64,000 bases of DNA from Oligoflexia bacterium. Its GTDB lineage: Bacteria; Bdellovibrionota; UBA1018. The translations under genes and the position numbers were made by a program. Under the pieces are notes generated by a model, which worked only from the letters and a program-made list of their open reading frames with translations, had not been told where the DNA came from and did not search any database. Shown here in pieces: positions 17,561-26,705 of the stretch (its first letter is position 1; every line of letters starts with the position of its first letter). The stretch covers positions 53,853 to 117,852 of the forward strand of contig JACMNQ010000082.1 of assembly GCA_014378465.1 (NCBI GenBank). The letters are read 5' to 3'.

Positions 17561-19370
17561 GATTCTGAGTGTATCCCAGACCTGCCGTACGGACCATTCT
17601 TCCGAGCGAATCCTGATGAAAATTACTGTCCACTCCCGACTGGAGAACCACAAGCACACCCATCAGGCGACCCCTTCCTGGTTCACCCATGACGGCCCAG
17701 GCCTCGAAATGAGCGATTCCGAGCTTGCTCAGGATGGCGCGACCGAGTGGGCGGTATTCTGAAAGTGTGATCCATTCTCCGAGCTTGTCTCCCCGGATCA
17801 TTTGATCCAGGGCATCGGCGGTCACCGGGAAGGTCAAAGTGGTCGGAGCATCGCCCAGCGAGTGGGTCAGGTCAAAGCCGGCGTCTGAACTCAGGATCGC
17901 GAGCCGCGTGGACTCCTGATAGGTGAAATAGAGCGTCGGGCTTCTGCAGATTTTGGCGGCGACTGCCGTCATCTTTTCAGAAATGGCTCGAGTGTCTCCG
18001 CCACTGCGCAAGCGAAAGACATCCGATTCGAACCGGTCCAGAAGGAGCTGCTCCTGATTCCGAATCTGGACTTTCTTCTCGGTCGCGACTTTCTCACGCT
18101 CGGTTGCCGCCTGTTGGATGTGCCGGTACAGCTCCGCATCCGTTCGGGCATCCACGGCTTTCACTTCGACTTCCGTTTTTGTCCGTGCAGCCGGAGTTCC
18201 CCGGGCATTCGCCACCGGCTTTTCGGGATCGAGTGAAGGAAGGTCCAGCTCGACTTCGCTCTTCAAGTCGATTCTCTTTTCAATGCCCTTTTCTTTTCCT
18301 TTTTCAGGCCCCCCGTGGCGGGAAATCCAGATTGCAAAACTGAAAGCGGCCGCAGCCCAGGCCAGCAGCAGAAAGAAACATTCGACGACATGATTTTTGA
18401 AGCTGCTCCAGATCTGGCCCAGTTCCAGGTCAGAACGTGCTTTCACTTTTTCGATCACGGCGTAAAGAGGCAGTTTGCCCAGCTGCGTATAGGAGCTCAG
18501 AGCAGAGAGATGATCCACTGCCCGGTAAGTCCCGGCGCCTGCCACGCCCGCCGGCTCGCGAATCTGAAGTTCATGAATTCCCTTCTTGAAGACCTGGAGT
18601 CCACTGAAATCCGAATTCAGATACGACGTATTGGAATGAGCGAGCACGATTCCCTGCGTACTGAGAAGGTAGGCGCGGTACGAATTTTCCTGCAGCAGTT
18701 TCGAGAAATCCCTGAAGATCGGAAAAGCATCGACAGGATCAACGAGGACCAGGTCAACTCGGTCCTTCAGCTCGGGAGAGTCGGCCGTGGAAAGCGCGGG
18801 TTGCAGGCCGTGCTCCCTGGCTGGCTGCAATTTGAAAGCGAACGCGAGGTACCTGGGCTTCAGTTCCGGATCCTCCCGCACTTCGATGACCCGAAAGCCG
18901 TCCTGGGACAATTCACTGCGAACTCCCGGCTCCGAAAGCACATGAATCACGGATTGAAGGTACTGGCTTTCAAAACCCGAGCCCGGGACCGTGCTCCGGA
19001 AATTCGGGAGCGGCCATTCGGGATTGCGAATGGAGCGTTTGACGGTCGGAATGAGACCGGCCTTGAGTTCAAGCTGTGACCAGTGCAGAATCGACTGGGG
19101 AAACAGGACTGGTCCCGGACTTTGATTCCGAGCGGTGAATTGAGCCGTCTCCAATTTGAGTCGGTCGAGCGCCGCCCAGAAACTCTGAAGCAGAAGCTGG
19201 TTCTGGACCCGAGCCTGGTCCAGCTGCGCCATTTCGTGGGTCTGGGCCAGTTTCTGGTTCCATTCGAGGGCCAGCGTGGCTCCCAAAATCAGCGTGAAAG
19301 CGCTGAGCACGGAGACCATCAAGAAGATTTTAAGAATGCTGAGCCTTCCGTGACTCCCAAAACGGAACAT
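17439..19370 (-). CDS. Membrane sensor-like protein with extracytoplasmic domain
   Basis: A 643-residue protein not matched to a named family. One transmembrane helix lies near residues 12-35, a ~300-residue periplasmic region with Cache-like pattern follows (LLSTQGIVLAHSNTSYLNS is typical of such sensors), then a second helix around residue 340 (FFLLLAWAAAAFSFAIWI). The cytoplasmic part has a charged linker, a coiled-coil stretch (AATEREKVATEKKVQIRNQEQ) and a GAF-like globular region. No kinase, GGDEF or methyl-accepting signature is visible. Its last 122 bases overlap alr. Confidence 0.62.
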   Translation of the reverse strand: MFRFGSHGRLSILKIFLMVSVLSAFTLILGATLALEWNQKLAQTHEMAQLDQARVQNQLLLQSFWAALDRLKLETAQFTARNQSPGPVLFPQSILHWSQLELKAGLIPTVKRSIRNPEWPLPNFRSTVPGSGFESQYLQSVIHVLSEPGVRSELSQDGFRVIEVREDPELKPRYLAFAFKLQPAREHGLQPALSTADSPELKDRVDLVLVDPVDAFPIFRDFSKLLQENSYRAYLLSTQGIVLAHSNTSYLNSDFSGLQVFKKGIHELQIREPAGVAGAGTYRAVDHLSALSSYTQLGKLPLYAVIEKVKARSDLELGQIWSSFKNHVVECFFLLLAWAAAAFSFAIWISRHGGPEKGKEKGIEKRIDLKSEVELDLPSLDPEKPVANARGTPAARTKTEVEVKAVDARTDAELYRHIQQAATEREKVATEKKVQIRNQEQLLLDRFESDVFRLRSGGDTRAISEKMTAVAAKICRSPTLYFTYQESTRLAILSSDAGFDLTHSLGDAPTTLTFPVTADALDQMIRGDKLGEWITLSEYRPLGRAILSKLGIAHFEAWAVMGEPGRGRLMGVLVVLQSGVDSNFHQDSLGRMVRTAGLGYTQNHEAPELTAGQKPRQAQEAPEQKVAPGPGWTLPGNPPSGHS

Positions 19371-19413
19371 GATATACAGCCCTCATCCTCAGTATAACCT
19401 GGCCAATTGAGTT

Positions 19414-21135
19414 ATGGGAAGCATGGGTATGGCAGCCGTCACGCGAAATCCTCAAGTCCTGATCCTGGGTACCGGAATTGCCGGGCTCAGTGCCGCTTTG
19501 AAATTTGCGGCTCATGCCGAAGTCACTCTGGTCTGCAAAGCGGAACCCGAAGAAGGCTCCACTCGCTACGCCCAGGGGGGCATTGCTTCGGTCTGGTCGA
19601 AGGAAGACAGCTTTGAGGAGCATCAACGCGATACTTTGATCGCTGGCGCCGGTCTCTGTGACGAAGCGACCGTTGAAATCTGCGTTCGCGAAGGTCCGGA
19701 CCGTGTCAGAGAATTGATTGAGTTCGGTGTCGAATTCACAAAAGCGGCGCATCCCGCGTCACCCCTGGGTGGGCAAATGCTGCCGAGTGAGGCAATGACT
19801 TCAGGTGTTATTTCAGGAGAAACTCCCCCGATTGACCCGACCGAAGTGTTTCAAGCCGCGTTTGACCTTCACCGCGAAGGCGGACACGGGCAACGCCGAA
19901 TCCTCCATGCGCATGACCTCACGGGTTGGGCGATTGAAAAAGCGCTGCTGGACCAGATCGCGAAGAATCCGAAGATTCGCATGCTGGATCATCACGTCGC
20001 GATCGACCTGATCACTGAAGGAAAAGTTTTCGGAAAATGGCGCAAGGCCGGACGCTGCCTCGGCGCTTATGTCCTCGATACCGAGAGCGCAAAGATTTCA
20101 ACCCTCGCGGCGGACGTGACGGTGCTCGCCACGGGCGGAGCGGGAAAAGTGTACCTCTACACTTCCAATCCGGACACTGCGACGGGTGACGGAATTGCGA
20201 TGGCTTATCGTGCGGGAGCTCGGGTCGCGAACCTCGAATTCATGCAATTTCACCCGACCTGTCTTTACCATCCGGGAGCCAGGACTTTTCTGATCTCCGA
20301 AGCGATGCGGGGTGAAGGCGCCATTCTGAAAACCGTGGCGGGCGAAGAATTCATGAGCCGCCATCACGCGATGGGATCCCTCGCCCCTCGTGACATCGTT
20401 GCGCGCGCGATCGACATCGAGATGAAACGCACCGGCGACAAGCACGTCCTCCTCGACTGCACTCACCTGTCAGCCGAGGATATCCGAATGAAGTTTCCGA
20501 ACATCTATGAAATGTGCCTGCGCTACGGAATCGACATCACCGTGCAGCCGATTCCGGTGGTTCCGGCCACGCATTACACCTGCGGCGGAGTCAAAGTCGA
20601 TCATCATGCACTCACCAGCATCGAAGGGCTCTACGCCGTCGGCGAAGTGGCCTGCACGGGACTGCACGGCGCCAATCGTCTGGCCAGCAATTCTCTGCTG
20701 GAGGCCGTCGTCTTCGCGCACCGTGCGGTCGCACATGCCGTCCCTGAACTCGCGAAACTGAAAACCGCTCCGACCCTGCCGCCTCATCTTCCGGAATGGG
20801 ATTCAGGCCGTGCGGTTGAGCTTGAAGAGCAGATCGACATCGCTGCCAACTGGCTCGAAATCCGAAGCCTCATGTGGAATTACGTCGGCATTGTGAGAAG
20901 CGATCGCAGGCTCGAACGGGCCAAGCGCCGAATCGAGCTGCTCAAGACGGAAGTGAACAACTACTACTGGAACTACCTTCTGACCAAGGATCTCATTGAA
21001 CTTCGAAATCTGATCACCGTGGCGGAACTGATCATTGAGTGCGCTCAAATGAGAAAAGAGAGCCGAGGCCTTCATTATACGGTCGATTACCCCGAGCTCG
21101 ATGATGTCAATTTCAAGAGAGATACAGTCATCTAG
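19414..21135 (+). CDS. nadB: L-aspartate oxidase
   Basis: NadB oxidises aspartate to iminoaspartate, the first step of de novo NAD synthesis. The 573-residue flavoprotein has the dinucleotide motif LILGTGIAGLSAAL, the EEGSTRYAQGGIA block, VTVLATGGAGKVYLYTSNP, QFHPTCLYHPG and HYTCGGVKVD, then the C-terminal helical domain. Met codons at 19414, 19423 and 19429 are all possible starts. It diverges from the sensor gene across only 43 bases. The nadA and nadC partners are not in the window. It converges on pyrE with a four-base overlap. Confidence 0.92.
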   Translation: MGSMGMAAVTRNPQVLILGTGIAGLSAALKFAAHAEVTLVCKAEPEEGSTRYAQGGIASVWSKEDSFEEHQRDTLIAGAGLCDEATVEICVREGPDRVRELIEFGVEFTKAAHPASPLGGQMLPSEAMTSGVISGETPPIDPTEVFQAAFDLHREGGHGQRRILHAHDLTGWAIEKALLDQIAKNPKIRMLDHHVAIDLITEGKVFGKWRKAGRCLGAYVLDTESAKISTLAADVTVLATGGAGKVYLYTSNPDTATGDGIAMAYRAGARVANLEFMQFHPTCLYHPGARTFLISEAMRGEGAILKTVAGEEFMSRHHAMGSLAPRDIVARAIDIEMKRTGDKHVLLDCTHLSAEDIRMKFPNIYEMCLRYGIDITVQPIPVVPATHYTCGGVKVDHHALTSIEGLYAVGEVACTGLHGANRLASNSLLEAVVFAHRAVAHAVPELAKLKTAPTLPPHLPEWDSGRAVELEEQIDIAANWLEIRSLMWNYVGIVRSDRRLERAKRRIELLKTEVNNYYWNYLLTKDLIELRNLITVAELIIECAQMRKESRGLHYTVDYPELDDVNFKRDTVI

Positions 21136-21707
21136 CGAGAGCGAATCTCAGTGATCGTCAAAAGCGAGAAGTACTCGACTCCGGCGTTGCGGAAAACTTC
21201 TTCTCCGCCCTGCTCGCGGTCAACCACCGTGAGGACCGCGACCGGCCGATAGCCCGCTTCGCGCAGGCGCTCGATGGCTTTCAGGCTTGAACCTCCGGTC
21301 GTGACGACGTCTTCGATGACGAGGACTTGAGCTCCCTCCGGAAGGTTCTCAGTCCCTTCGATGTATTTGGAAGTCCCGTGAGCTTTCGGCTCCTTTCTCA
21401 CGATGTAAGCGGGCCAGTGCAGGCCCGCCTCGCGAGAAGCGAGAGAAACGGAAGTGGCCAGAGGATCAGCGCCGAGAGTGAGCCCCCCCACTCCCTGAAT
21501 TTTAGAAGTGAGCGAAGCCGCGCGGTCCTTGAGGGTCTGGATCGTGAGTTTCCCGATCAGATACGCGCCTTCGGAATGCAAGGTGGTCGCTTTCAGATCA
21601 ATATAGAAGTTGCTCTTCTGCCCTGAAGCCAGAGTGAAGTCCCCTTCCCGGTAACTCTTCTCGCGAATGAGATTCAGCAGATCCTTCTTGAGATTCTGCA
21701 GACTCAT
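21132..21707 (-). CDS. pyrE: Orotate phosphoribosyltransferase
   Basis: PyrE joins orotate to PRPP to form OMP in pyrimidine synthesis. From ATG 21707 the protein has ~191 residues, the normal size. It shows FTLASGQKSNFYIDLK, the IVRKEPKAHGTSKYIEG flexible loop and the PRPP motif VLVIEDVVTTGGSS. It is the last gene of a leftward operon with the PilZ and lipase-like genes, joined by ATGA overlap. The functional link between pyrimidine synthesis and those partners is not obvious. Confidence 0.92.
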   Translation of the reverse strand: MSLQNLKKDLLNLIREKSYREGDFTLASGQKSNFYIDLKATTLHSEGAYLIGKLTIQTLKDRAASLTSKIQGVGGLTLGADPLATSVSLASREAGLHWPAYIVRKEPKAHGTSKYIEGTENLPEGAQVLVIEDVVTTGGSSLKAIERLREAGYRPVAVLTVVDREQGGEEVFRNAGVEYFSLLTITEIRSR

Positions 21708-22726
21708 GAGCGCCCCGAAGTGGAGGAAGGCACCTGCGGCTTGAGCGCACTGTGGCTCGTGATCCATTCGGCGATGTCTTCAAAAACCTGCTCTTTGCCA
21801 AGCTCATTCATGATCTCATGCTTGAAACCTTCGTAGACCTTGAGTCTTTTGTCGGTGTGCTTCAGGCCTTCGCTGAAAAAGAGAGCCTTGTCGGCATCGA
21901 CCAGTCCGTCATCGAGCGGAACCAGAATCTCGATCGGAGGCTTGATCTCACAGTTGCCGGAAGTCACCGCGGCAAGAGTCGCGGCCATCGCCGCATTCAT
22001 CTGCGAATAGAAAACCGAAGTCATCTTGCCATGCACGAGGCGATCCGAAACGTACGCATCCACGACATTCTTGTCGCGCGAAAGCACAGAAGGATCAAAA
22101 CCGGTGTCCAGAGCCAGAGATCCCCAGACGTGAGTCAGAAGTGCTGCCGCCGCTTTCTTCAGGGCCGGGACCTGTGCTTTCACCGCAAGAAGAGGCGCCG
22201 TCACGATCAGCGAAGCGATGGGGAGCTCGGGACTGAGAATGCCGACTCGCAGAGCGATCAGGCCTCCCATGCTGTGTCCCAGGAGATGAACTTCCGACTT
22301 CGCATGTTCGCGAGCGAGTTGATCGGAAAGGCGACGGATCACCGCTCCTGCATCTTCGGCAAACGCATCAAACCGTTCAATGTGACCTCGAGGTCCCTGG
22401 GATCTGCCATGGCCGCGGTGGTCATGGCAATAGATGAGATCGACCGTGTCCTTCAGGTAATGGGGCAGATGCATGTACCTGCCTCCATGTTCACCCAGAC
22501 CATGCAGCACGATGAGCGCGCGAACGCTCTTGAGACTCTTCAGATCTTCACGCTGATACTGAGTCGCGAACAACGTGCAAGTTCCGTCGGAGTCAGGAAA
22601 TGTTTCCCACTTCGTCGTCCAGCCTGCGGGGAGTCCCGGAAAACCCGCAGGCTGCAGGATTCCGGCAGGTTCGCGACTTCCGGTGGCATGCGCCGTCTTG
22701 AGTTCAGAAACCTGAGTACCCGTCAT
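21704..22726 (-). CDS. Alpha/beta hydrolase, monoacylglycerol-lipase/lysophospholipase-like
   Basis: A 340-residue serine hydrolase. The nucleophile elbow is LLGHSMGGLIALRVG, the likely Asp is in VPLDDGLVD and the His is in GFKHEIMNE. HGLGEHGGRYMHL and HDHRGHGRSQGPRGH are typical of the lysophospholipase L2/monoglyceride lipase group. There is no signal peptide, so a cytosolic or membrane-surface role on lysolipids is plausible. ATGA overlaps on both sides couple it to the PilZ gene and pyrE. Confidence 0.8.
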   Translation of the reverse strand: MTGTQVSELKTAHATGSREPAGILQPAGFPGLPAGWTTKWETFPDSDGTCTLFATQYQREDLKSLKSVRALIVLHGLGEHGGRYMHLPHYLKDTVDLIYCHDHRGHGRSQGPRGHIERFDAFAEDAGAVIRRLSDQLAREHAKSEVHLLGHSMGGLIALRVGILSPELPIASLIVTAPLLAVKAQVPALKKAAAALLTHVWGSLALDTGFDPSVLSRDKNVVDAYVSDRLVHGKMTSVFYSQMNAAMAATLAAVTSGNCEIKPPIEILVPLDDGLVDADKALFFSEGLKHTDKRLKVYEGFKHEIMNELGKEQVFEDIAEWITSHSALKPQVPSSTSGRS

Positions 22727-23769
22727 GAAGAAACTCCTTCGCGAGTGCCGAGGTGTTTTTCAATGGATCGTTTCGCGTTGTCATCCAGCCTGTTGAAACG
22801 AAAACTGAAGCCAAGGCCATCTTCCAGAATTCGAACGATGACGCCTTCGGCGACGAATGGGTCCACCTGGTCAGACTTCGAATCGCCGGCGGGACTGACG
22901 TTCATCTTGATCTTGTCCCCGGCCACTCCCGGAATCTGATCCGTGAGGACCTGCATGCCGCCGATGCTCACGTCACGGCAGACGCCGACGTGGAGCGATT
23001 GCTCATTGGCCACGAAGATCTTGGCGATGAGCGGACGTCTGGGCGTGCCTCTTTTTTCTTCTGCCGCGACTTTTGCGGCTTCCTTCGCAGCGATCTGCGA
23101 AGCTTCCACGACAGATGCTTTGGCCGCCGCAGGAGCTGCAGGTGGGCCCTTGCGAGGAGGCACAGCCATTGAGGTGGCAGCCGCAGCCTGGATCACTTTC
23201 ACGAATTCAGGGATCGTCTCAAGCTTCTGCCAGTCCGACATTCCGTTTCTCCAGGAATACACTCGACCATGAATTTTTCCGATCGAGATGAATCGGGAAA
23301 CTTCTTCAGAAGCGAAAGGGCCGAATTGAGAATCGTTGTAATGGAGAAACCATTCCTTCTCAGGCCGGGACGTCGCGACGGGAATACTCGTGGAAGATGC
23401 CGAAGCGGAGTTGGGACTGGCGGAAGCAGAGGTTGAAGCCGCAGTGAAACTTGCCGCAGCGGCGCTCGCCGCCGAGCCGGCAGCCGAAACGCGAGTGTTC
23501 GTGATCCCAGGCTGAGTTTTCTCAATATCACCGACGACGCTTTTCGCGGGCAGCGTGGGCACCGCGGCCTGAAAAGTTTGAATGTCACAGATGCGTTGCC
23601 ATTCGGCTTGTCCCGGCTTCCAGACGAAGTGGGCCCAGGTGATCTCCTGAGCGATCACTTTCTCATAGATATCAGAAGCGGTCAGTGGACCGATCCAGCG
23701 GTCGCCCTGAGCGATGTACCATTGAGGAGTGTTGTCACCTTCGAAGAGAACCTTGACTGTGTTTTCCAT
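22723..23769 (-). CDS. Tandem GYF_2 domains with C-terminal PilZ domain
   Basis: A 348-residue cytosolic protein. Two GYF_2-like repeats (WYIAQGDRWIGPLTASDI at ~17, WFLHYNDSQFGPFASEEV at ~137) are separated by an Ala/Ser-rich linker. The C-terminal ~110 residues look like a PilZ domain: RRPLIAKIFVANEQSLHVGV is followed by DVSIGGMQVLT. PilZ domains often bind cyclic-di-GMP through RxxxR and (D/N)xSxxG; the second element is clear (DVSIGG), the first only partial. The combination points to a signalling adaptor. It heads the operon with the lipase and pyrE. Confidence 0.72.
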   Translation of the reverse strand: MENTVKVLFEGDNTPQWYIAQGDRWIGPLTASDIYEKVIAQEITWAHFVWKPGQAEWQRICDIQTFQAAVPTLPAKSVVGDIEKTQPGITNTRVSAAGSAASAAAASFTAASTSASASPNSASASSTSIPVATSRPEKEWFLHYNDSQFGPFASEEVSRFISIGKIHGRVYSWRNGMSDWQKLETIPEFVKVIQAAAATSMAVPPRKGPPAAPAAAKASVVEASQIAAKEAAKVAAEEKRGTPRRPLIAKIFVANEQSLHVGVCRDVSIGGMQVLTDQIPGVAGDKIKMNVSPAGDSKSDQVDPFVAEGVIVRILEDGLGFSFRFNRLDDNAKRSIEKHLGTREGVSS

Positions 23770-23888
23770 GGCTTAAGTGTAAGTGGGACTGCAAGCAGGT
23801 GCCAGTGCCTTCTGCCTCCAACCTTGAAAAATGTCAGGAAATCACCCCAAAATGCGCGCAGCGTTATCGCGGCCAGTCTACTGACAGC

Positions 23889-25040
23889 TTACCAGCGCAC
23901 CGGGTTGGTCGTCGCCCCATACCACATCGCTCCAGGCGTATGACCGGCGTTCACGCTATGGCCCGTGGCAGGATCAATCGTCCAGACGTCCCCACTTCCA
24001 CTGAAGCCGTAAAGGTGTCCATTGGCGTAACCGAGTCCGTAGATGTCGCCGCCTGCGAGCGCACCCACGTCAGTCATCGCCTTGGTCGCAGGATCGACAC
24101 GAATGAGATGATTGTAGCCACCGTTGCCGAACACACTCCAGTAGAGGTTTCCATCCGGAAGTGCAATCACGTCTCCCGAGGTCTGATAGTGCCCCGGTTC
24201 AATCAACGTCGTGAGTTCACCCGTCGCGATGTCAAACAGGCCCAGACCATTTCCGCCCAAAACGATCCGGCCATCTGAGAGCGCCGTGAGTCCGGCGATG
24301 TTTCCAAATTTGCTGAAGCCAGTCGAGGTGACGAGAGTCATTGCGGCGGTGCTGGCGTCCACATAATAGAGCGTGCCACCCATGATCGCATACATCAGAC
24401 CAGTCGAAGTGATGGCGATGTCGTAGACGCTCCCGGCAGAAGCCCCATCAATCGTGAAGCCCCCAATGCGAGAGTTCGTATGCGTGACCGGGTCGTAATG
24501 GTACAGGGTATCACTTGAATTCGCGTACGCGACCTCAACTGCCGCTTTTCGCACGTTGATCGTTGCGGTCGCCGTGGCAGCGAGATTGGCTGCATTCTTG
24601 ACGGTGTAAGTGAAGGTCACCTGACCTGAGAAATGGTCCGCAGGAGTGAAGGTCAGCGAAGTCGCGTCCATCACCAGCGAACCACTGGTGAGATCCTTGA
24701 ATCCCGTCACTCGCAGCGCGCTGGACGCGGGATCAGAGTCATTATTGAGAAGCTGAGAATTTTCAATTTTCAGAGGTACAAGTTCTGCCGTTTCAAAGGG
24801 GCCGTCATCCTGCGCGACGGGAGGAAGCGCGGTCCCGCTTCCTGGACCTGAGCCGCTGCTATTGTCCCCGCCTGAAGTGGGCGAACCCGAACCTGGCAAA
24901 GTGGAAGAGGAAGATTGAAGCCCCAGAGAACTGCTCCTGATCTTCTGGAATTCAGACCGAGGACTGCAGGCGGTTGAAGAAACTGAAGTCACTGCGACCA
25001 GTGCCATCATCGCGGTGGAAACACTTTTCTGAACTTTCAT
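23889..25040 (-). CDS. Lipoprotein with cadherin-like domain and beta-propeller-like repeats
   Basis: A ~383-residue lipoprotein. ATG 25040 has a strong AAGGGGTGA site and starts a signal peptide with lipobox STAC. A Ser/Gly/Pro-rich linker follows, then a tandem-95/cadherin-like segment (LLNNDSDPASSALRVTGF, LTFTPADHFSGQVTFTYTV). The remainder has repeated strand units (LYHYDPVTHTN, LYYVDASTAAM, LFDIATGELTT, LIRVDPATKAM, VWTIDPATGH), suggesting a six-bladed propeller. Probably surface or periplasmic; ligand unknown. Divergent from another lipoprotein gene. Confidence 0.68.
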   Translation of the reverse strand: MKVQKSVSTAMMALVAVTSVSSTACSPRSEFQKIRSSSLGLQSSSSTLPGSGSPTSGGDNSSGSGPGSGTALPPVAQDDGPFETAELVPLKIENSQLLNNDSDPASSALRVTGFKDLTSGSLVMDATSLTFTPADHFSGQVTFTYTVKNAANLAATATATINVRKAAVEVAYANSSDTLYHYDPVTHTNSRIGGFTIDGASAGSVYDIAITSTGLMYAIMGGTLYYVDASTAAMTLVTSTGFSKFGNIAGLTALSDGRIVLGGNGLGLFDIATGELTTLIEPGHYQTSGDVIALPDGNLYWSVFGNGGYNHLIRVDPATKAMTDVGALAGGDIYGLGYANGHLYGFSGSGDVWTIDPATGHSVNAGHTPGAMWYGATTNPVRW

Positions 25041-25381
25041 TGGATCACCCCTTGAATTGAACTTATCTGAAAGGATACGGCACTCGGGCGAAGCTCGTAA
25101 GTGCGTCACTTCTGACACTCGCTTGCGAAAATCCCCAACCGGGAAACTGTCCAAACTTTGAGCACCTGTCACTCCGCTTCGGCTGAAGCTTCAACACGCC
25201 CGGCTCCAAAAGGGCTGAGACCCCTGCTCCACCCTTTTGTTTTCACGGGGATTTTCCGAAACAGTCCTGTTTTGCCACCGGCTGGCATCTTCATTGCTCT
25301 AATCTCCACCAGAGAGAAGTGTTTTTTGCGCCTGAGGACTAGGCCAGACACACCCGGAAACAACCCGAGAGAGAGTAGCTT
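25041..25381. other. Divergent intergenic region between two lipoprotein genes
   Basis: These 341 bases separate two outward-facing lipoprotein genes and should carry both promoters. A stem GCTTC/GAAGC lies near 25179-25192. A CTGAGA at 25215-25220 resembles one TPP-riboswitch element, but the other required elements are missing. No coding frame or known RNA was recognised. Purine-rich GAGAGAG directly precedes the start at 25382. Confidence 0.35.
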
Positions 25382-26539
25382 ATGAAACTGACATCAAAAT
25401 CCAAATGGGCCGCAATGATTTCCATGATTCTGGTCGGGGCAGCCCTGACCGGTTGCGGGAAACAGGCCTTCGACGTCAGCGAGAGTCAGAGCGCTCTCCA
25501 GTCCCCGGGCACTTACATCATCCCTCCGAAGGTCGATGTTCTGGTCGCCATGGATGATACCGGTTCCTCAGGCACCATTCGCAGCCAGATCAATGCGCAA
25601 TTTCCAAGCTTCCTGAAGACGCTCGATGACAGCAGATGGGACTACCGTTTCGCTTCCATCCCGCTCACTCGTGACCGGAATATCGCGCAGATCGTCCCGG
25701 CAAAATACGATTCGAACTGGGGAGCCGAATGGACCCCGGCTTTTCCGGGAGCCTCTTCCAGTTCAGGCGTGCTTTCCTCCCTGTTTCGCAAGCCGGGCAA
25801 TTACTCGGACTTCGCCTCAATCGCGATCAACAATTCCTCGAATGGACTCGAACCGGGTCTTGAAACCATCCTCAAGAGCCTGAACGCCTCTTCGAGCGCG
25901 AACTTCCTTCGCCCCGATGCGATGCTCGTCGTCCTGGTGCTGAGCAACGGCGAAGACACTTCACGAGTGAACTACTGCTACGACCGCGGCTACGCCATGC
26001 CTTGCAACGACGGCAGTTATCAGAACTCGCTGAACTTCTTCGTGTCTCAGCTCAAAGCGCAGAAGGACAGTGCCGCCAAGGTCAAATTCTACGCGAACGT
26101 GCCCGTCGGACAGTCTGACTGCACGAACCGTTTTCCGAGCGACGGCAATCGGTATTCCAAAGTCGCCGCTGAACTCGGCGGAGCGAGCTTCGATATCTGC
26201 AAGCAGTCCTTGACCACGACTCTGGCGACCCTGAGCCAGGACCTGAAGGCCCAGAGACTCAACTTCGTCACCAGTTACCTCTTCATTGCTCAGGACGCCA
26301 ACCCTGACACCATTCAGGTCACCAAGTACTCGGGTGGCGCCACGATTCAGATCCCTCACGACAGTGTGAACGGCTGGAGCTACCTCGGTTACCAGTCGGA
26401 CGTATACGCGATCGACAGTCCCGTGCTCATGAACAGGACTTCTGGCTACACAATCAGACTCAATGGCTCTGCCAAACTGGTCGGCAATGATACTGCCGAT
26501 GTGAAATTCAAGCCGGCGGGTGCCGTGGCTTCGCACTGA
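25382..26539 (+). CDS. VWA-like surface lipoprotein
   Basis: A 385-residue lipoprotein: MKLTSKSKWAAMISMILVG leads to the lipobox LTGC at residue ~25. The mature part starts a von Willebrand A-like fold: VDVLVAMDDTGSSG matches the metal-site pattern DxSxS with Thr replacing the first Ser, and DAMLVVLVLSNGED supplies the second acidic strand. Four Cys in the RVNYCYDRGYAMPCNDGSY and SDCTNRFPS / FDICKQS region may form disulfides. VWA lipoproteins commonly mediate adhesion or assembly. Function here is unknown. Followed by a long hairpin and a convergent gene. Confidence 0.68.
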   Translation: MKLTSKSKWAAMISMILVGAALTGCGKQAFDVSESQSALQSPGTYIIPPKVDVLVAMDDTGSSGTIRSQINAQFPSFLKTLDDSRWDYRFASIPLTRDRNIAQIVPAKYDSNWGAEWTPAFPGASSSSGVLSSLFRKPGNYSDFASIAINNSSNGLEPGLETILKSLNASSSANFLRPDAMLVVLVLSNGEDTSRVNYCYDRGYAMPCNDGSYQNSLNFFVSQLKAQKDSAAKVKFYANVPVGQSDCTNRFPSDGNRYSKVAAELGGASFDICKQSLTTTLATLSQDLKAQRLNFVTSYLFIAQDANPDTIQVTKYSGGATIQIPHDSVNGWSYLGYQSDVYAIDSPVLMNRTSGYTIRLNGSAKLVGNDTADVKFKPAGAVASH

Positions 26540-26560
26540 GCACGTGAGCAGACCCTGCAC

Positions 26561-26680
26561 TCATCACTCTGAACCGTTCCCCCTTCAAGACTTGAACTTC
26601 ACCGGCCAGGAAATCAGATGGAACCCGAAAGGTGCCGTCTCATTTCCTGACCGGTGAACTTCTCTCATCGCTCTGAACCG
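26561..26680. repeat. Long imperfect hairpin bracketed by 16-bp direct repeats
   Basis: Two 28-base arms (26594-26621 and 26635-26662) are complementary at 24 positions, with one further G-T pair, around a 13-base loop. Copies of TCATC[A/G]CTCTGAACCG lie outside the arms at 26561-26576 and 26665-26680, differing by one base. The element fills the gap between two convergent genes. It could act as a bidirectional terminator without a clear T-run, or be a small palindromic mobile element (REP/MITE-like). No second copy was noticed elsewhere in the window. Confidence 0.55.
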
Positions 26681-26705
26681 GAACGCTGCCGACCGACCCC
26701 AGAGC

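Noticed and set aside
25205..25225. TPP riboswitch, from a CTGAGA motif
   Set aside because: The second conserved half (ACCTGA ... GGGTAATGCC-like) is absent and the downstream gene is a lipoprotein.
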